From NCBI RefSeq assembly GCF_000423725.1, contig NZ_AUIN01000012.1:62001-126000 (forward strand): a stretch of 64,000 nucleotides of DNA, read 5' to 3'. Shown in pieces: positions 1 through 9,118 of this stretch. The notes under the pieces were generated by a model. That model made no database searches, was not told the DNA's origin, and saw only the letters and a program-made list of their open reading frames with translations. Position 1 is the stretch's first letter. Each line of letters opens with the position of its first letter. Source of the stretch: Streptococcus devriesei DSM 19639. GTDB taxonomy: Bacteria > Bacillota > Bacilli > Lactobacillales > Streptococcaceae. The translations under genes were made by a program, and so were the position numbers.

Positions 1-699
1 CATCTTAGAGGCCTTAAAGCTATCCAAGTTTTCATAGATGGCCTCCAAACTGCCGTGTTCATGCAGCAATTTCAGCCCTGTTTTTTCGCCAATCTTGGTG
101 ACCCCCGGAATATTATCCGACTTGTCTCCCATGAGTGCTTTCAGATCGATAAACTGCTTGGGTGTCAGTCCCATTTTTTTCTTGAGATAAGCCGGCGTAT
201 ACTCCTCAAACTCTGCAACACCCCGCTTAGAAATCTCAACGGTCGTATTGCTGTCAGTCAGCTGAATCAGGTCTCTGTCTCCGCTGACAATCGTTACGTC
301 ATACTCATCTTCATTTTCTGCCAGTTTATCCAGCGTTCCAATAATGTCATCGGCTTCATAATTTTCCAGATCATAAAAAGGCACACCGAGCGCTGTCAGC
401 ATTTCACGAATATAGGGGAGCTGTTCGCGAAATTCTGCCGGTGTTTTATCACGTCCGGCCTTATAATCCGTAAACATCTCAGTCCTAAACGTAGTCTTGC
501 CCGCATCAAAGGCGACCAAAATGTGCGTAGGTTCTACCCGCTTGATCATATGATCCAGCATCAGGTGAAAACCATAAATAGCATTGGTGTGAAGACCGGC
601 AGGATTTTTAAAACGGTCAATTTGATTGTAGAGTGCAAAAAAAGCACGGTAGGCGACAGAAGAGCCGTCAATTAACAGTAATTTTTTCTTGTTTGTCAT
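1..699 (-). CDS. polA: DNA polymerase I, N-terminal part (cut by window edge)
   Basis: Only the first 233 residues are present; the gene runs off the left edge. They form the 5'-3' exonuclease (flap nuclease) domain, which removes RNA primers and nicked strands in replication and repair. Metal-binding motifs are visible in order: LLIDGSSVAYRAF near residue 7, FDAGKTTFRTE near 64, EADDIIGTL near 113, VSGDRDLIQL near 137 and GDKSDNIPGV near 187. The ATG at 699 starts MTNKKKLLLIDG. The polymerase domain lies outside the window, so its completeness cannot be judged. Confidence 0.95.
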   Translation of the reverse strand, partial: MTNKKKLLLIDGSSVAYRAFFALYNQIDRFKNPAGLHTNAIYGFHLMLDHMIKRVEPTHILVAFDAGKTTFRTEMFTDYKAGRDKTPAEFREQLPYIREMLTALGVPFYDLENYEADDIIGTLDKLAENEDEYDVTIVSGDRDLIQLTDSNTTVEISKRGVAEFEEYTPAYLKKKMGLTPKQFIDLKALMGDKSDNIPGVTKIGEKTGLKLLHEHGSLEAIYENLDSFKASKM

Positions 700-783
700 A
701 GCTCTATTGTAACATAATTCTCACTGTTTAAAAGTTTAAAACTCATTAGCATGAAGCTGTTAAGCCCTAAGAAAAGCCAAAAG

Positions 784-813
784 AAAAAACAGGAACATTT
801 CGCTGCATCCTGT
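784..813 (-). terminator. Intrinsic terminator after the DUF2798 gene
   Basis: On the minus strand a stem ACAGGA/TCCTGT (789-794 with 808-813) is followed by a run of T. It lies just past the stop of the gene at 837 and separates it from polA. Confidence 0.7.
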
Positions 814-836
814 CTCATTTTTATAGCTATGTTTAC

Positions 837-1334
837 TTAAATAATGGTTGGTATTTCATCGTCATCGTCAAAATCTTCCACTTTGTCTTCATTAGGGAAG
901 GGCTTTTGCAGATGGCCTAAGATAAAGCGTGAAACAGGTCCCACAAGCAGAAAATTTAAGGGAACTGCCATCACAAAGTTTGTCAGCCAGGCTCCCAGAT
1001 AAACCGGCAGCGTCAAGGCAACCCGATTAATCAGCAAACCATATAAAGACATGATAGAAACCATTCCAAGAATCATCAAGCCTGAGATTGTTACGATTTT
1101 TTGCCAGCGTTTATGATGATCTTTCAAAAAACGAAAGGCAATCTTTTTGGCCAGCGGACCCACTAGTAAAGTATCAGCTAGAAAAGCAAGGACAAATCCG
1201 GGGATATAGCCCAAAGCTAGGGCTTTCCAGCTGAAATGGCCGACCACTGTTAAATTATAGGCACTCATTCCCAGCACCATTAACCCGCACATCATCGTTG
1301 TAAAAAGCATGGCTTCTTTAAAATTTCTTGGCAT
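837..1334 (-). CDS. DUF2798 family membrane protein, two tandem repeats
   Basis: A 165-residue protein made of two copies of the DUF2798 module, roughly residues 8-75 and 80-145. Each has two hydrophobic segments and ends in a similar block (LLVGPLAKKIAFRFL and LLVGPVSRFILGHL). The tail is acidic (EDFDDDDE). It is a predicted membrane protein of unknown function. The ATG has GGAGG six bases upstream. It is flanked by terminators on both sides, so it is probably transcribed alone. Family membership comes from the repeated motif; no specific role can be proposed. Confidence 0.8.
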   Translation of the reverse strand: MPRNFKEAMLFTTMMCGLMVLGMSAYNLTVVGHFSWKALALGYIPGFVLAFLADTLLVGPLAKKIAFRFLKDHHKRWQKIVTISGLMILGMVSIMSLYGLLINRVALTLPVYLGAWLTNFVMAVPLNFLLVGPVSRFILGHLQKPFPNEDKVEDFDDDDEIPTII

Positions 1335-1430
1335 TACTCGCCTCCTTTTTTTGTTCTGAAAACTAGCATATCATAATTTACACGGCCACGTAAGTTCTTT
1401 TTTGAAAATTTTCTGAAATAGTATTTCAAA

Positions 1431-1472
1431 CCAAAAAACCTATCAAAAACGTTATCAAGAGTTTCTGATAGG
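1431..1472 (-). terminator. Intrinsic terminator after the GatZ-like gene
   Basis: On the minus strand the stem CCTATCA...TGATAGG (1466-1472 with 1439-1445) is followed by TTTTTT. It closes the PTS operon that ends with the gene at 1516. Confidence 0.8.
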
Positions 1473-1515
1473 CTGATCGTTATATTATCTGTGAAATCAA
1501 GCAGGCTGTATGTCT

Positions 1516-2787
1516 TTAGATTTTGAGATTTTTAATACGGCTGGTAACACCTTTCAAGTTATAGCACTCTGCATAGTCTCTGATAGGCCGCTTGATATGA
1601 TCAATGACATAGCGCTTGCCGTCAATATGGTGAGCTGCTAAGTTGGCATAAAGCTTTTCAATTTCCGCTTTTACAGCAGGATCATTGAAAGTATAGTGAC
1701 CGGCAATGTCCAAAATTTCTTCCGACAGGGCCTCATCTGCTTTGATTTCTTCAACTGTCAGATTGACCTGATCTCCCACCATCCACTTTCTCCAGCGTTG
1801 GCTTTCAATCGCTTTTACCAGCAGGGTTTCGCGAATTTTGGAAGCTTCTTTAACCAAGCCGTATTCAACTAATTTGGCTTCAACTTGAGCCAAATTGAGA
1901 TAGGCTCTTGTTTCTTCCGTACCGTACTGCGGTGCTACATTGGTTGCTGTAATGGTTGAAGGCAGGTGTTCTAAGAGCGTAACATCATCGAGGTAGTCAC
2001 CGTTGTGCTCTTTGAGACCGACACCGTATCTTTTCGCCATTTGAGCCAGATCATAGGCATTTTTAAAATTAAAATGTCCGACTTGCTCTGTCTTTCGCGT
2101 CAGGGTTCCTGTCTGGCCGACGATAAAAGTTGGCATGGGCAGACCTCGCTTGCCTAACTCTGCCTGTAGCTGTTTGATAAAGGTTTCATAGGTTTCAGTT
2201 GAGGTTAAACCGCCATTTGTTTCTTCCGTGCCGACTTCATAACCGATTTCCGGCAGATTGCGTTTTTTGCGTTCATTCTCACAGAATTCAATCAGGGCAA
2301 CTGTGCGTTCTAAAACGGTATCAAGCGGAATGACCTTGCCGATTTCAAAAGGATCCTTAGTCGGATCAATCATAAGCAGGTCAAAGCCTGCTTCAATGTC
2401 TCCCACATAAGACTGCTCTCCCAGTTTCATGGCCTCATCTGTTGGCAAGTGGCTGTTGCGCTCCTTATCACGCTGCCAGGGGCCGCCGTGATCGCGGCAG
2501 AGATAGTAAAGATTGTCATAATGAATATCTTCTGCAACTTCTTTGACCGCCTGAGCAAAGGTGAATTGATTCCAGCCGTTAACATAGCCTCCGCCAAGCT
2601 CATCCAAATCAACCTGATTGCGGCTGGCAATAAACATGACCGGATAGTCATCTTCTTGCGAGAGTTCCAAGGCTGCCTGCACACAGTTTTTAGACATGGG
2701 GCCGATTCCTAAAAGAGTGGCACTTTCGCCGGTTTTCTGCAGTTCCAAGAGTCCTTGAACGGTCTCTTTAATTGAAAGTTTTGTCAT
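1516..2787 (-). CDS. GatZ/KbaZ-family sugar-phosphate protein (tagatose-bisphosphate aldolase class II, non-catalytic-type; possible tagatose-6-phosphate 4-epimerase)
   Basis: This 423-residue protein belongs to the GatZ/KbaZ family. In enteric bacteria these proteins stabilise the class II tagatose-1,6-bisphosphate aldolases GatY/KbaY. Recognisable stretches include LLGIGPMSKNC near residue 25, a DHGGPW motif near 99 and GVGLKEHNGDYL near 255. No catalytic GatY/KbaY partner is seen in the window. Some family members have been reported to epimerise ketohexose 6-phosphates at C4, which would suit a last gene behind a fructose-type PTS. The ATG at 2787 has AAAGGAGG just upstream. The gene is separated from the EIIC gene by about 535 bases of repeats but points the same way. 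The family is clear; the exact activity is inference. Confidence 0.75.
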   Translation of the reverse strand: MTKLSIKETVQGLLELQKTGESATLLGIGPMSKNCVQAALELSQEDDYPVMFIASRNQVDLDELGGGYVNGWNQFTFAQAVKEVAEDIHYDNLYYLCRDHGGPWQRDKERNSHLPTDEAMKLGEQSYVGDIEAGFDLLMIDPTKDPFEIGKVIPLDTVLERTVALIEFCENERKKRNLPEIGYEVGTEETNGGLTSTETYETFIKQLQAELGKRGLPMPTFIVGQTGTLTRKTEQVGHFNFKNAYDLAQMAKRYGVGLKEHNGDYLDDVTLLEHLPSTITATNVAPQYGTEETRAYLNLAQVEAKLVEYGLVKEASKIRETLLVKAIESQRWRKWMVGDQVNLTVEEIKADEALSEEILDIAGHYTFNDPAVKAEIEKLYANLAAHHIDGKRYVIDHIKRPIRDYAECYNLKGVTSRIKNLKI

Positions 2788-3322
2788 GATGTTCCTCCTT
2801 TATTTAAGATACAAAGGGCGTTAAGAAAGCGAGAAGAAAATAGGAGCCTCGCGCCATGCGCTTTGCGCATAAGGCAGGCTGTCTTTTTCTCGACGCTTTT
2901 AGCCCGTGTTCAATTAACAAGATACAAAGGCGTAAGCGACACACAGCAAAATAGGAAAGCTGACGAAGATGCCTAGCATCTAGGAAGTCTTTATACTTAA
3001 AAGTATCCACACCTGTAATCAACTAAAGTTGAAACAGTTGTGTATCTTTTTGCACAGTGTCGTAGCCGTGTTCAATTACTAAGATACGGCAGAGGATTGT
3101 TATCTAAGTGTTTCTCACTTGATAACAAACGCCAATCACCATAGTGATTTGGCTGCCTCTCCCGCTAACTTCGTTTGCTTAGTAAAATCGACTAAGCAAA
3201 CGACGTGTCGCTAAGGGCGTTTCAAATCCGTATAAAAATAGGAAGCAGACGTCGTGTCCCCAAGACACAAGGACGTTTATCTTTTTTACTAGGATTTTAG
3301 CCCGTGTTCAGTTAATAATTTT
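2788..3322. repeat. Mosaic of intergenic repeat units with hairpins
   Basis: No gene is credible here. A motif of the form GTGTTCAATTAA-(C)AAGATAC recurs near 2910 and 3070, with a partial copy near 3305, and the AAGATACAAAGG part also stands alone near 2805. Between copies lie short perfect hairpins, for example arms CGTTTGCTTAGT/ACTAAGCAAACG at about 3170-3203 and GCCAATCACC/GGTGATTTGGC-like arms at about 3131-3153. The layout suggests several copies of a small interspersed element inserted into one another between the EIIC gene and the GatZ-like gene. Confidence 0.6.
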
Positions 3323-4357
3323 TCATTCTTCAATATCCGGTTTGGTAAAATGCAGGATAGCGACCGAAATCAAGGTTCCAATCAGCATGGCGATAATATA
3401 CCAGAGCTTTCCGTTAACAACAGGCAAAATGATTAAACCGCCGTGAGGTACCAGGGCCTCAACATTATTCACCATCCCAAGAGCACCGCCGACAGCACTG
3501 CCGATAATAATCGCGGGCAGGACACGTTTCATATCCTTTACCGCAAAAGGTATGGCACCTTCGGTAATACCAATAAGACCCATAAAGAAAGCAGACAGCC
3601 CCAAATCACGGTCTTCTTTGCTGTACTTCTTGCCATCAATAAAGGTCGAAATGGCAACAGCTAAAGGCGGAATAGCTACCGCAATCCGGTGAGCACCGTT
3701 AGGCGAATAGATGCCTTCTGCCATCAAAGCAAGCGTAAAAGCTGTTGCTGTCTTGTTGATGGGCCCGCCCATATCAACAGCTGTCATAGCGCCGATAATC
3801 AAGCCCAAAACAATGGCACTGCCTCCCTGCAGCTCACCTAGTGTTTTCACCAGCCAATCCATGACAAGACCGATCGGAACAGCAATGATATAGATGTAAA
3901 CCATCCCCAAAACAAAGGTCGTTATGATGGGAACAATCAAAATGGGCATCAAGGTTCTGACTAGCTGCGGTGTCTTCCAAGTCTTAGTCCATTTGACAAA
4001 ATAGCCTGTCAGCACACCCAAGAGCATAGCTCCTAAAAAACCTGTTTTGACTTGATCAGCACCGATCGGATTGTTGGCAATATAACCTAGAATCATAGCC
4101 GGAGCCAGAGCCGGCTTTCCGGAAATGGAATAAGCGATATAGCCCGACAAAAGCGGAATCATCATGGCAAAGCCGGCAGCTCCCAGATCATTTAAATTTT
4201 TCATGAATTGATTGGTGATTTCCATCCCTTTGTCCGTTGGCTTTCCGGTCGACAAAGCGATTGCCAGAAAAACACCGCCGACCACAACCGAAGGCAGCAT
4301 GTAAGAAACCCCAGTGTTGAAAGCTTTTTGCAAGTCTTTCCATATTTTTTTATTCAT
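3323..4357 (-). CDS. PTS fructose-family EIIC component
   Basis: A 344-residue polytopic membrane protein, the sugar-translocating EIIC subunit of a fructose/mannitol-family phosphotransferase system. It begins with cytoplasmic KKIWKDLQKAFNTGVSYMLP and has about eight to nine hydrophobic segments. The family motifs GGPINKTATAF (near 197) and GITEGAIPF (near 262) are present. It follows the separate EIIB and EIIA genes of the same operon, 18 bases downstream of EIIB. The substrate cannot be read from the sequence. The neighbouring GatZ-like gene suggests a ketohexose such as tagatose. Confidence 0.88.
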   Translation of the reverse strand: MNKKIWKDLQKAFNTGVSYMLPSVVVGGVFLAIALSTGKPTDKGMEITNQFMKNLNDLGAAGFAMMIPLLSGYIAYSISGKPALAPAMILGYIANNPIGADQVKTGFLGAMLLGVLTGYFVKWTKTWKTPQLVRTLMPILIVPIITTFVLGMVYIYIIAVPIGLVMDWLVKTLGELQGGSAIVLGLIIGAMTAVDMGGPINKTATAFTLALMAEGIYSPNGAHRIAVAIPPLAVAISTFIDGKKYSKEDRDLGLSAFFMGLIGITEGAIPFAVKDMKRVLPAIIIGSAVGGALGMVNNVEALVPHGGLIILPVVNGKLWYIIAMLIGTLISVAILHFTKPDIEE

Positions 4358-4375
4358 TATTTCACCCTCTTATTT

Positions 4376-4690
4376 TTATAGTGCTTCTGCCTGATCTAAA
4401 ACCTTAGACGGATGTTTAATAGCCTCTCCCGGATCAATTGTCAGAACCTTTCCCTGAGCTCGCTTGTCATCAAAACGATCCTGTCCTTCAATTTCAACGG
4501 CGATAGCTAAAATCACAAGATCTGCCTCATCTACAGTTTCTTGTTCCAATTCATTTTCAATCCCCATACCGCCTTGCGTTTCAACCTGGTAGTCATAACC
4601 GCGTTTTTCACACTCTTTTTCAAGCGCCTCCTGAGCCATGTAAGTATGGGCAATGCCTGTCGGGCAGGCTGTTACGGCAACTATTTTCAT
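4376..4690 (-). CDS. PTS fructose-family EIIB component
   Basis: A 104-residue cytoplasmic EIIB subunit. The phosphorylated cysteine lies in the motif VTACPTGIAHTYMAQ at residues 6-20, typical of fructose-specific IIB. It receives phosphate from the EIIA at 4702 and passes it to the sugar carried by the EIIC at 3323. The gene lies 11 bases after the EIIA stop. Length and motif are complete, so it should be active. Confidence 0.92.
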   Translation of the reverse strand: MKIVAVTACPTGIAHTYMAQEALEKECEKRGYDYQVETQGGMGIENELEQETVDEADLVILAIAVEIEGQDRFDDKRAQGKVLTIDPGEAIKHPSKVLDQAEAL

Positions 4691-4701
4691 TTTGAACCTC
4701 C

Positions 4702-5157
4702 TTATACATCAATCGCATTTAATAGCTGAAAAACCTTGTCTTTATCTTGCTGCAGCAGTTCCTCTCGGAAGTGTTCGTCCAATAACTTTTTGCTGACCTG
4801 CGAAATGAACTTTAAATGCAGTTTTTCAGTCCCTGTCTCCGGAACCCCGATCAGAAAAATCAGCTGAACCTTTTCATTATCTTCTTGACTCCACCTAAAT
4901 TTTTTCTTAGTCCGTAAAAAAGCGATAAAAGGCTTTTTGACGACATCTGTTTTCCCGTGCGGAATAGCAATGCTATAACCGATAGCTGTCGGCACTTCAG
5001 CTTCCCTTTTTAAAACCGCCTGAAAAAACAAATCAGCATCGCTGACATAGTCAATAGCCTCGGCTGCTTTGGCAATCAGTTTAATAATCTGATCCTTGCT
5101 GTTACTGTCATAATCAAGAAAAATCAATTCCTGCCGGATAATATCAGTCTTTTCCAT
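4702..5157 (-). CDS. PTS fructose/mannitol-type EIIA component
   Basis: A 151-residue EIIA subunit of the fructose/mannitol type. The phospho-accepting histidine lies in SIAIPHGKTDVV near residue 67. Its ATG at 5157 lies inside the end of the upstream regulator gene, a 14-base overlap that suggests translational coupling. It would take phosphate from HPr and pass it to EIIB (4376). The same phosphate flow could be sensed by the PRD regulator encoded just upstream. Confidence 0.9.
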   Translation of the reverse strand: MEKTDIIRQELIFLDYDSNSKDQIIKLIAKAAEAIDYVSDADLFFQAVLKREAEVPTAIGYSIAIPHGKTDVVKKPFIAFLRTKKKFRWSQEDNEKVQLIFLIGVPETGTEKLHLKFISQVSKKLLDEHFREELLQQDKDKVFQLLNAIDV

Positions 5158-7030
5158 AAACGATCTTTAAAACCTCCTTAACGTCTTTTTCCTGTCTGAG
5201 TGTCTTCAATTTTGCTTCATCATTAATAATCTGATAAATGCTGGCAATAATGGCCCTGGCTTGTTTTAAATCTTTCTGGGCAATTCCTATCATAAAAACA
5301 GTATCAACATAGTAAGTATTCCACTTATACTTTTTACAGCTGGTAATGAGAGCAACAAAGGTTTTTAAAACATGCACCGGCTTGCCATGAGGAACGGCAA
5401 CACCTAAGGGCAAGTCAGTTCCGCCCAGCTCTTCACGCTTCAAAACGTCGTATTTAAAATCTCCGGTTACCAGCTTTTCTTCCTCCAAATGCTCGCCAAC
5501 ACTTAAAATGACATCTTTTTTGGAAGCATATTTTTTATCAGTGAAAACCAAATGCGGCAAAATGTAGTGCTTCAGAATTTCCGGCGATTTAGCCAAAATC
5601 TTGTTCGGTTTGGTTTTTTCACTGAAAATACTGATAAGCTCCCTATTGCTGATAAAGGGTGAAACATAGTAACAATTGCTTTCTTGATGCTTTAGCTTGA
5701 CCGTGGTCAAAACAAAATCATATTGGTTTAGATCGAGCTCTGCGGCTTCCGGCACCGAAGCAACTTCCAGCGTATCCAGCGAAGGCAGGGCATTTTTGAT
5801 GCGATTGATTAACAATTCTGAGGTCACAATACCTGTCGGACAGATCACTAAAATTTTTCGGCTGATACCGGCTTTTTCAATCGCCAGCTGGAAGTAAATC
5901 GTCAAAAAAGCAATCTCATCCTCATTGATGTCAAGCCCCAATTCATCACTAAAATCCGTCATCAGCAGCCATAAAATATTAAAGACCACTGAGTATTCCA
6001 GTTTTATCTGCTCTGTAAAAGGGTTTTTGACAAAGGTATGCGACTGCAGGCGCTGGAGCATGGCGGGAATGTGAATTTTTAACTGCTCCAGCAAATGCTC
6101 ATCACTTGAAAAATCAATCGTTAAAGCCTGTGACACCTCTTCGATCAAACGCTCAACCAAACCATCATCGACGTAAGCTGCCGGAATCGGCTCAAAGCGG
6201 TAATTAAGGAGCATGTAGGATAAATATTCGATATCGCCGTTTGTGTAGGCGAAGCCTAAGCGCACAGATGCTTTATGCAAAATTTTCACCGCACTGTCAA
6301 TATAAAAGGCATGTGTTTTTTGATTCAAAAGCCCCTCTTTTACAGACAAGTGCTCTCCCTGCAAAAGCTGATAAACTAGGGCAATGAGAACACTGAGAAA
6401 ACTTTGAATGTAAACCTCAGAGATGGTATTAATGTTCTCCTTGATATAGCTGTACAGGATATTTGTACAGACCCCCACAGCTTCGTGAGGATAAGAAGTC
6501 AACAGAATATCGATATCATCTTCTAACGGTAACGGACTTAGAGACTGGGCGTGCTCGATCAGGAGCTGATTAAAATTAAGCAGAGCATTGAGCTTTTCTT
6601 CAGAGTCCTTCCAAACAGCTCTGGTGCCCTTATGATTGCTAAGCAGATGGAAGTCATTACCCTTGCCCAAAGTCTTTTCGATAAACGTGAAATCCTGTTT
6701 GATAGAGGTTTTGCTGACGAAGTATTCCTCGGATAAGGCATTAAAGGTTACTGTTTGACCTTTGAAAATCAGCCGAATCATGATGGCAACTCTTCTTTTC
6801 AGGCTTTGATCCTCGTCTTCTGCCGGGTTTTCGCTGCCCAATTTTTTATCAACAGCAATGCCCACACCGCGCTTTCTAATAATCCTCATACCAGAATTTT
6901 GAAGCGCTTTCATTTCTGTGTACACCGTTCGCTCAGAAATCCCCAATTTTGCAGCTAAATGGGCAGCCGTTTGAAACGACGGCTCCTGCTCAAGCAGACC
7001 CAGCAATTTTAACTGTCTTTTGGTGAGCAT
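5144..7030 (-). CDS. PRD-type PTS operon activator (HTH-PRD-PRD-EIIB-EIIA)
   Basis: A multidomain regulator of the ManR/MtlR type, about 628 residues. In order: an N-terminal winged helix-turn-helix (residues 1-60), a second Mga-like HTH (about 80-130), two PRDs (about 180-385, with a conserved histidine in IHIPAMLQRL), an EIIB-like domain (cysteine in VICPTGIVTSELL) and an EIIA-like domain (histidine in VAVPHGKPVHVL). PTS-dependent phosphorylation of these sites tunes activator function. I place the start at the ATG at 7030, which has AGGAGGTGA ten bases upstream; the longer frame begins with GTG. It heads the operon 7030-1516 and has its own promoter region after the terminator near 7240. 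Confidence 0.88.
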   Translation of the reverse strand: MLTKRQLKLLGLLEQEPSFQTAAHLAAKLGISERTVYTEMKALQNSGMRIIRKRGVGIAVDKKLGSENPAEDEDQSLKRRVAIMIRLIFKGQTVTFNALSEEYFVSKTSIKQDFTFIEKTLGKGNDFHLLSNHKGTRAVWKDSEEKLNALLNFNQLLIEHAQSLSPLPLEDDIDILLTSYPHEAVGVCTNILYSYIKENINTISEVYIQSFLSVLIALVYQLLQGEHLSVKEGLLNQKTHAFYIDSAVKILHKASVRLGFAYTNGDIEYLSYMLLNYRFEPIPAAYVDDGLVERLIEEVSQALTIDFSSDEHLLEQLKIHIPAMLQRLQSHTFVKNPFTEQIKLEYSVVFNILWLLMTDFSDELGLDINEDEIAFLTIYFQLAIEKAGISRKILVICPTGIVTSELLINRIKNALPSLDTLEVASVPEAAELDLNQYDFVLTTVKLKHQESNCYYVSPFISNRELISIFSEKTKPNKILAKSPEILKHYILPHLVFTDKKYASKKDVILSVGEHLEEEKLVTGDFKYDVLKREELGGTDLPLGVAVPHGKPVHVLKTFVALITSCKKYKWNTYYVDTVFMIGIAQKDLKQARAIIASIYQIINDEAKLKTLRQEKDVKEVLKIVYGKD

Positions 7031-7225
7031 TTCCAAATCACCTCCTGACACACCTACCTATTACTTATAGTGGATTTAAGCAGCTTCAGACGAGAAAATT
7101 TCCCGCAGGAAAAGGCCACAAACCAAACAAGCCGAAATTCTGTCAAACCAGTTAGCATTCACTATAGCAGCTGCCCTTGTGATAAATTCATTATAAACAA
7201 TCCCTTACAGCCCTGTAAATAACAA

Positions 7226-7253
7226 AAAGCTGCAGGAAGTTCCTGCAACTTTT
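7226..7253 (-). terminator. Intrinsic terminator after the AlsE-like gene
   Basis: Minus-strand stem AGTTGCAGGA/TCCTGCAGCT followed by TTTTTG. It separates the first PTS operon (11782-7304) from the second (7030-1516). Confidence 0.8.
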
Positions 7254-7303
7254 AAGATTTTATAAGTATTTTAAAGAAAGAGCAGCTCGCTTGTAAAAGC
7301 TTT

Positions 7304-7990
7304 TCACAGCCTTTTCCCCGTCATCTCTTCATAATCTTTTTCCATGATTGCCCATGACTGCGCAATATCATCCGTCAGGGAGAACAAGCCGCTCTTGCCG
7401 ACAATGTAGATATCCGGTCCCGCCTCATCAATGCGCTTAAAGGTTTTGCGGTTGGACGAACCATCCATTTCTATCACGTAATGGTAAGAGTGCTCATCTC
7501 TTAGATGTCTTAGCTCAACAATTTTCTCCAAGCTTGATTCTAAGAAACGCTGCCCTGCAAAACCCGGGTCAACCGTCATCACGGTGACCTTATCCAGCAA
7601 GTCAATATAAGGCAGAATGGCACTTACTGGTGTTTCAGGATTAAGAACAATTCCCGCCTTTAAACCGGCATCATGGATCTGATCGATTAACCGAAAGGCT
7701 AAGCCGTTAAGAGCCTCGGCATGCATGCAAATCCACTCACAGTTCATCTTTATCATTTCAGCCACCCAGAAGGCCTGATCGCTAACCATCAGATGAATGG
7801 ACAAGGGCAGGTTGGAGAGCTTTCTGACCTCGCCGATAAACCAGGGAGACAGCGTAATATTGGGAACAAAATGCCCGTCCATAATGTCAATATGGTAAGA
7901 GCTCGCATGCTGATTAAGAAACGTAAGCTCTTCTTTAAATTTATCCAGATTCATACACATCAAAGAAGGTGATATTTCAACTGCTGACAT
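7304..7990 (-). CDS. alsE: D-allulose-6-phosphate 3-epimerase-like protein
   Basis: A 228-residue TIM-barrel enzyme of the ribulose-phosphate 3-epimerase family. It is closest in my memory to E. coli AlsE: shared stretches include ISPSLMCM at the N-terminus, HIDIMDGHFVPN near residue 33 (metal-binding His and Asp), LNPETPV near 116, KVTVMTVDPGFAGQ near 133 and IVGKSGLF near 196. AlsE interconverts D-allulose 6-phosphate and D-fructose 6-phosphate. It is the last gene of the PTS operon and lies 18 bases after the EIIC. GAGGAAG precedes the ATG. This suggests the operon handles D-allulose or a related ketohexose. An ordinary Rpe role is less likely given the match and context. Confidence 0.82.
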   Translation of the reverse strand: MSAVEISPSLMCMNLDKFKEELTFLNQHASSYHIDIMDGHFVPNITLSPWFIGEVRKLSNLPLSIHLMVSDQAFWVAEMIKMNCEWICMHAEALNGLAFRLIDQIHDAGLKAGIVLNPETPVSAILPYIDLLDKVTVMTVDPGFAGQRFLESSLEKIVELRHLRDEHSYHYVIEMDGSSNRKTFKRIDEAGPDIYIVGKSGLFSLTDDIAQSWAIMEKDYEEMTGKRL

Positions 7991-8008
7991 CTCTACTTCC
8001 TCGCTTTC

Positions 8009-9108
8009 TCATAGAATTTCAAAGTCATCAAGACTGATATCTGCTTCATCCTCTGGATTGACTTCCGCTGTTGCTTCTTCGGAAACAGGCTTTTTGATCA
8101 CGGCATAAACTAAGCCTGTTACCAAAATATTGATCAGCAATCCGCAAATCCCGGCCAGCGGCCGTGTCATGGTCGGAATCATCAGAATCCCGCCAAAAGG
8201 CACTGATGAATCGGCTCCCATAGTCATAGATACAGCACCGCCCGCTGCGCCTCCTATGGCGGTTGCGATCAAGCCCGGTATCAGATTATTCATGACAATG
8301 GGAATGACCCCTTCAACAATATTGACAATCCCCATGGGAACAGCTGATTTCAGCGTTTCAATTTCATCCTTGCTGTAGATGTTTTTTCTCATCAGTTTGG
8401 CAATAAAATAAGCCAGACCGAAACCAACAGAGCCGTATTGACTAGCTGCAGGGCCGTCAGAGGTTCTTTGACGCCTTCTGCCTGAAGGGTCAAGACAAAG
8501 GCATAGACCGTCTTATTGAGCGGACCGCCAAAATCAACACCACTGAGCACTCCGACAACACCGCCAAAGACAATACGGGATGATGAACTGAGACCTTTTA
8601 AGAAGGTTGTCAGCCAGCTGGTAAAGGCGCTGATCGGACCGCCAATCAGGTAAATCATAATCAGACTGCTGACAAAGGCTGTCACAAAGGGCACAATCAA
8701 GGTTGGCATCAAGCCCTTTGCCCAGTTGGGAACTTTGAGATTTTTTAATAGATAAAGAGCCAGAAAGCCAGCAATATAACCGCCTAAAATGCCACCGATA
8801 AAACCGGCGCTGATACTATTAGCAATTAAACCGACAACAAAGCCCGGTGCAATTCCCGGTTTTCCGGCAACAGAGAAGGCAATCCCAGTCGCAATAACAA
8901 CAGGTAAGAGACCCAAAGCCTTGCCTCCCATGGTTGCCATAGCATCCCAAAATGAAAATTTCCCGATGATGAGCGCATCCTGAGACTGACCGCCCATAGC
9001 CATCCCAATGGCAACTAAAAAGCCAGCCCCGCAAACGATGGGGATTAAATAGGAAATAGCTGTCAGCAAATGGCCTTTCAAATTAGCTTTTTTCAATAAA
9101 TCTTTCAT
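8009..9108 (-). pseudogene. PTS fructose-family EIIC, interrupted by a frameshift
   Basis: Two reading frames together make one EIIC of about 366 residues. The N-terminal 238 residues (from ATG 9108) contain the usual membrane segments and GPLNKTVYAFVL. They then run out of frame and stop at 8392. The adjacent frame continues with SQYGSVGFGLAYFIAKL and the C-terminal 127 residues, including GIVNIVEGVIPIVMNN. The shift lies at about 8440-8475 and fits one missing base (or two extra). Both parts are well conserved, so the break is recent or a sequencing error. If real, this transporter would lack a functional membrane subunit. Confidence 0.82.
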
Positions 9109-9118
9109 TTCTTTCCTC

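Noticed and set aside
55..675. A 206-residue plus-strand frame at the left edge
   Set aside because: It lies antisense to the conserved exonuclease domain of polA, which is clearly coding on the minus strand.
2804..3022. A 72-residue minus-strand frame after the EIIC gene
   Set aside because: It is composed of the intergenic repeat units and hairpins; no ribosome site and no protein family.
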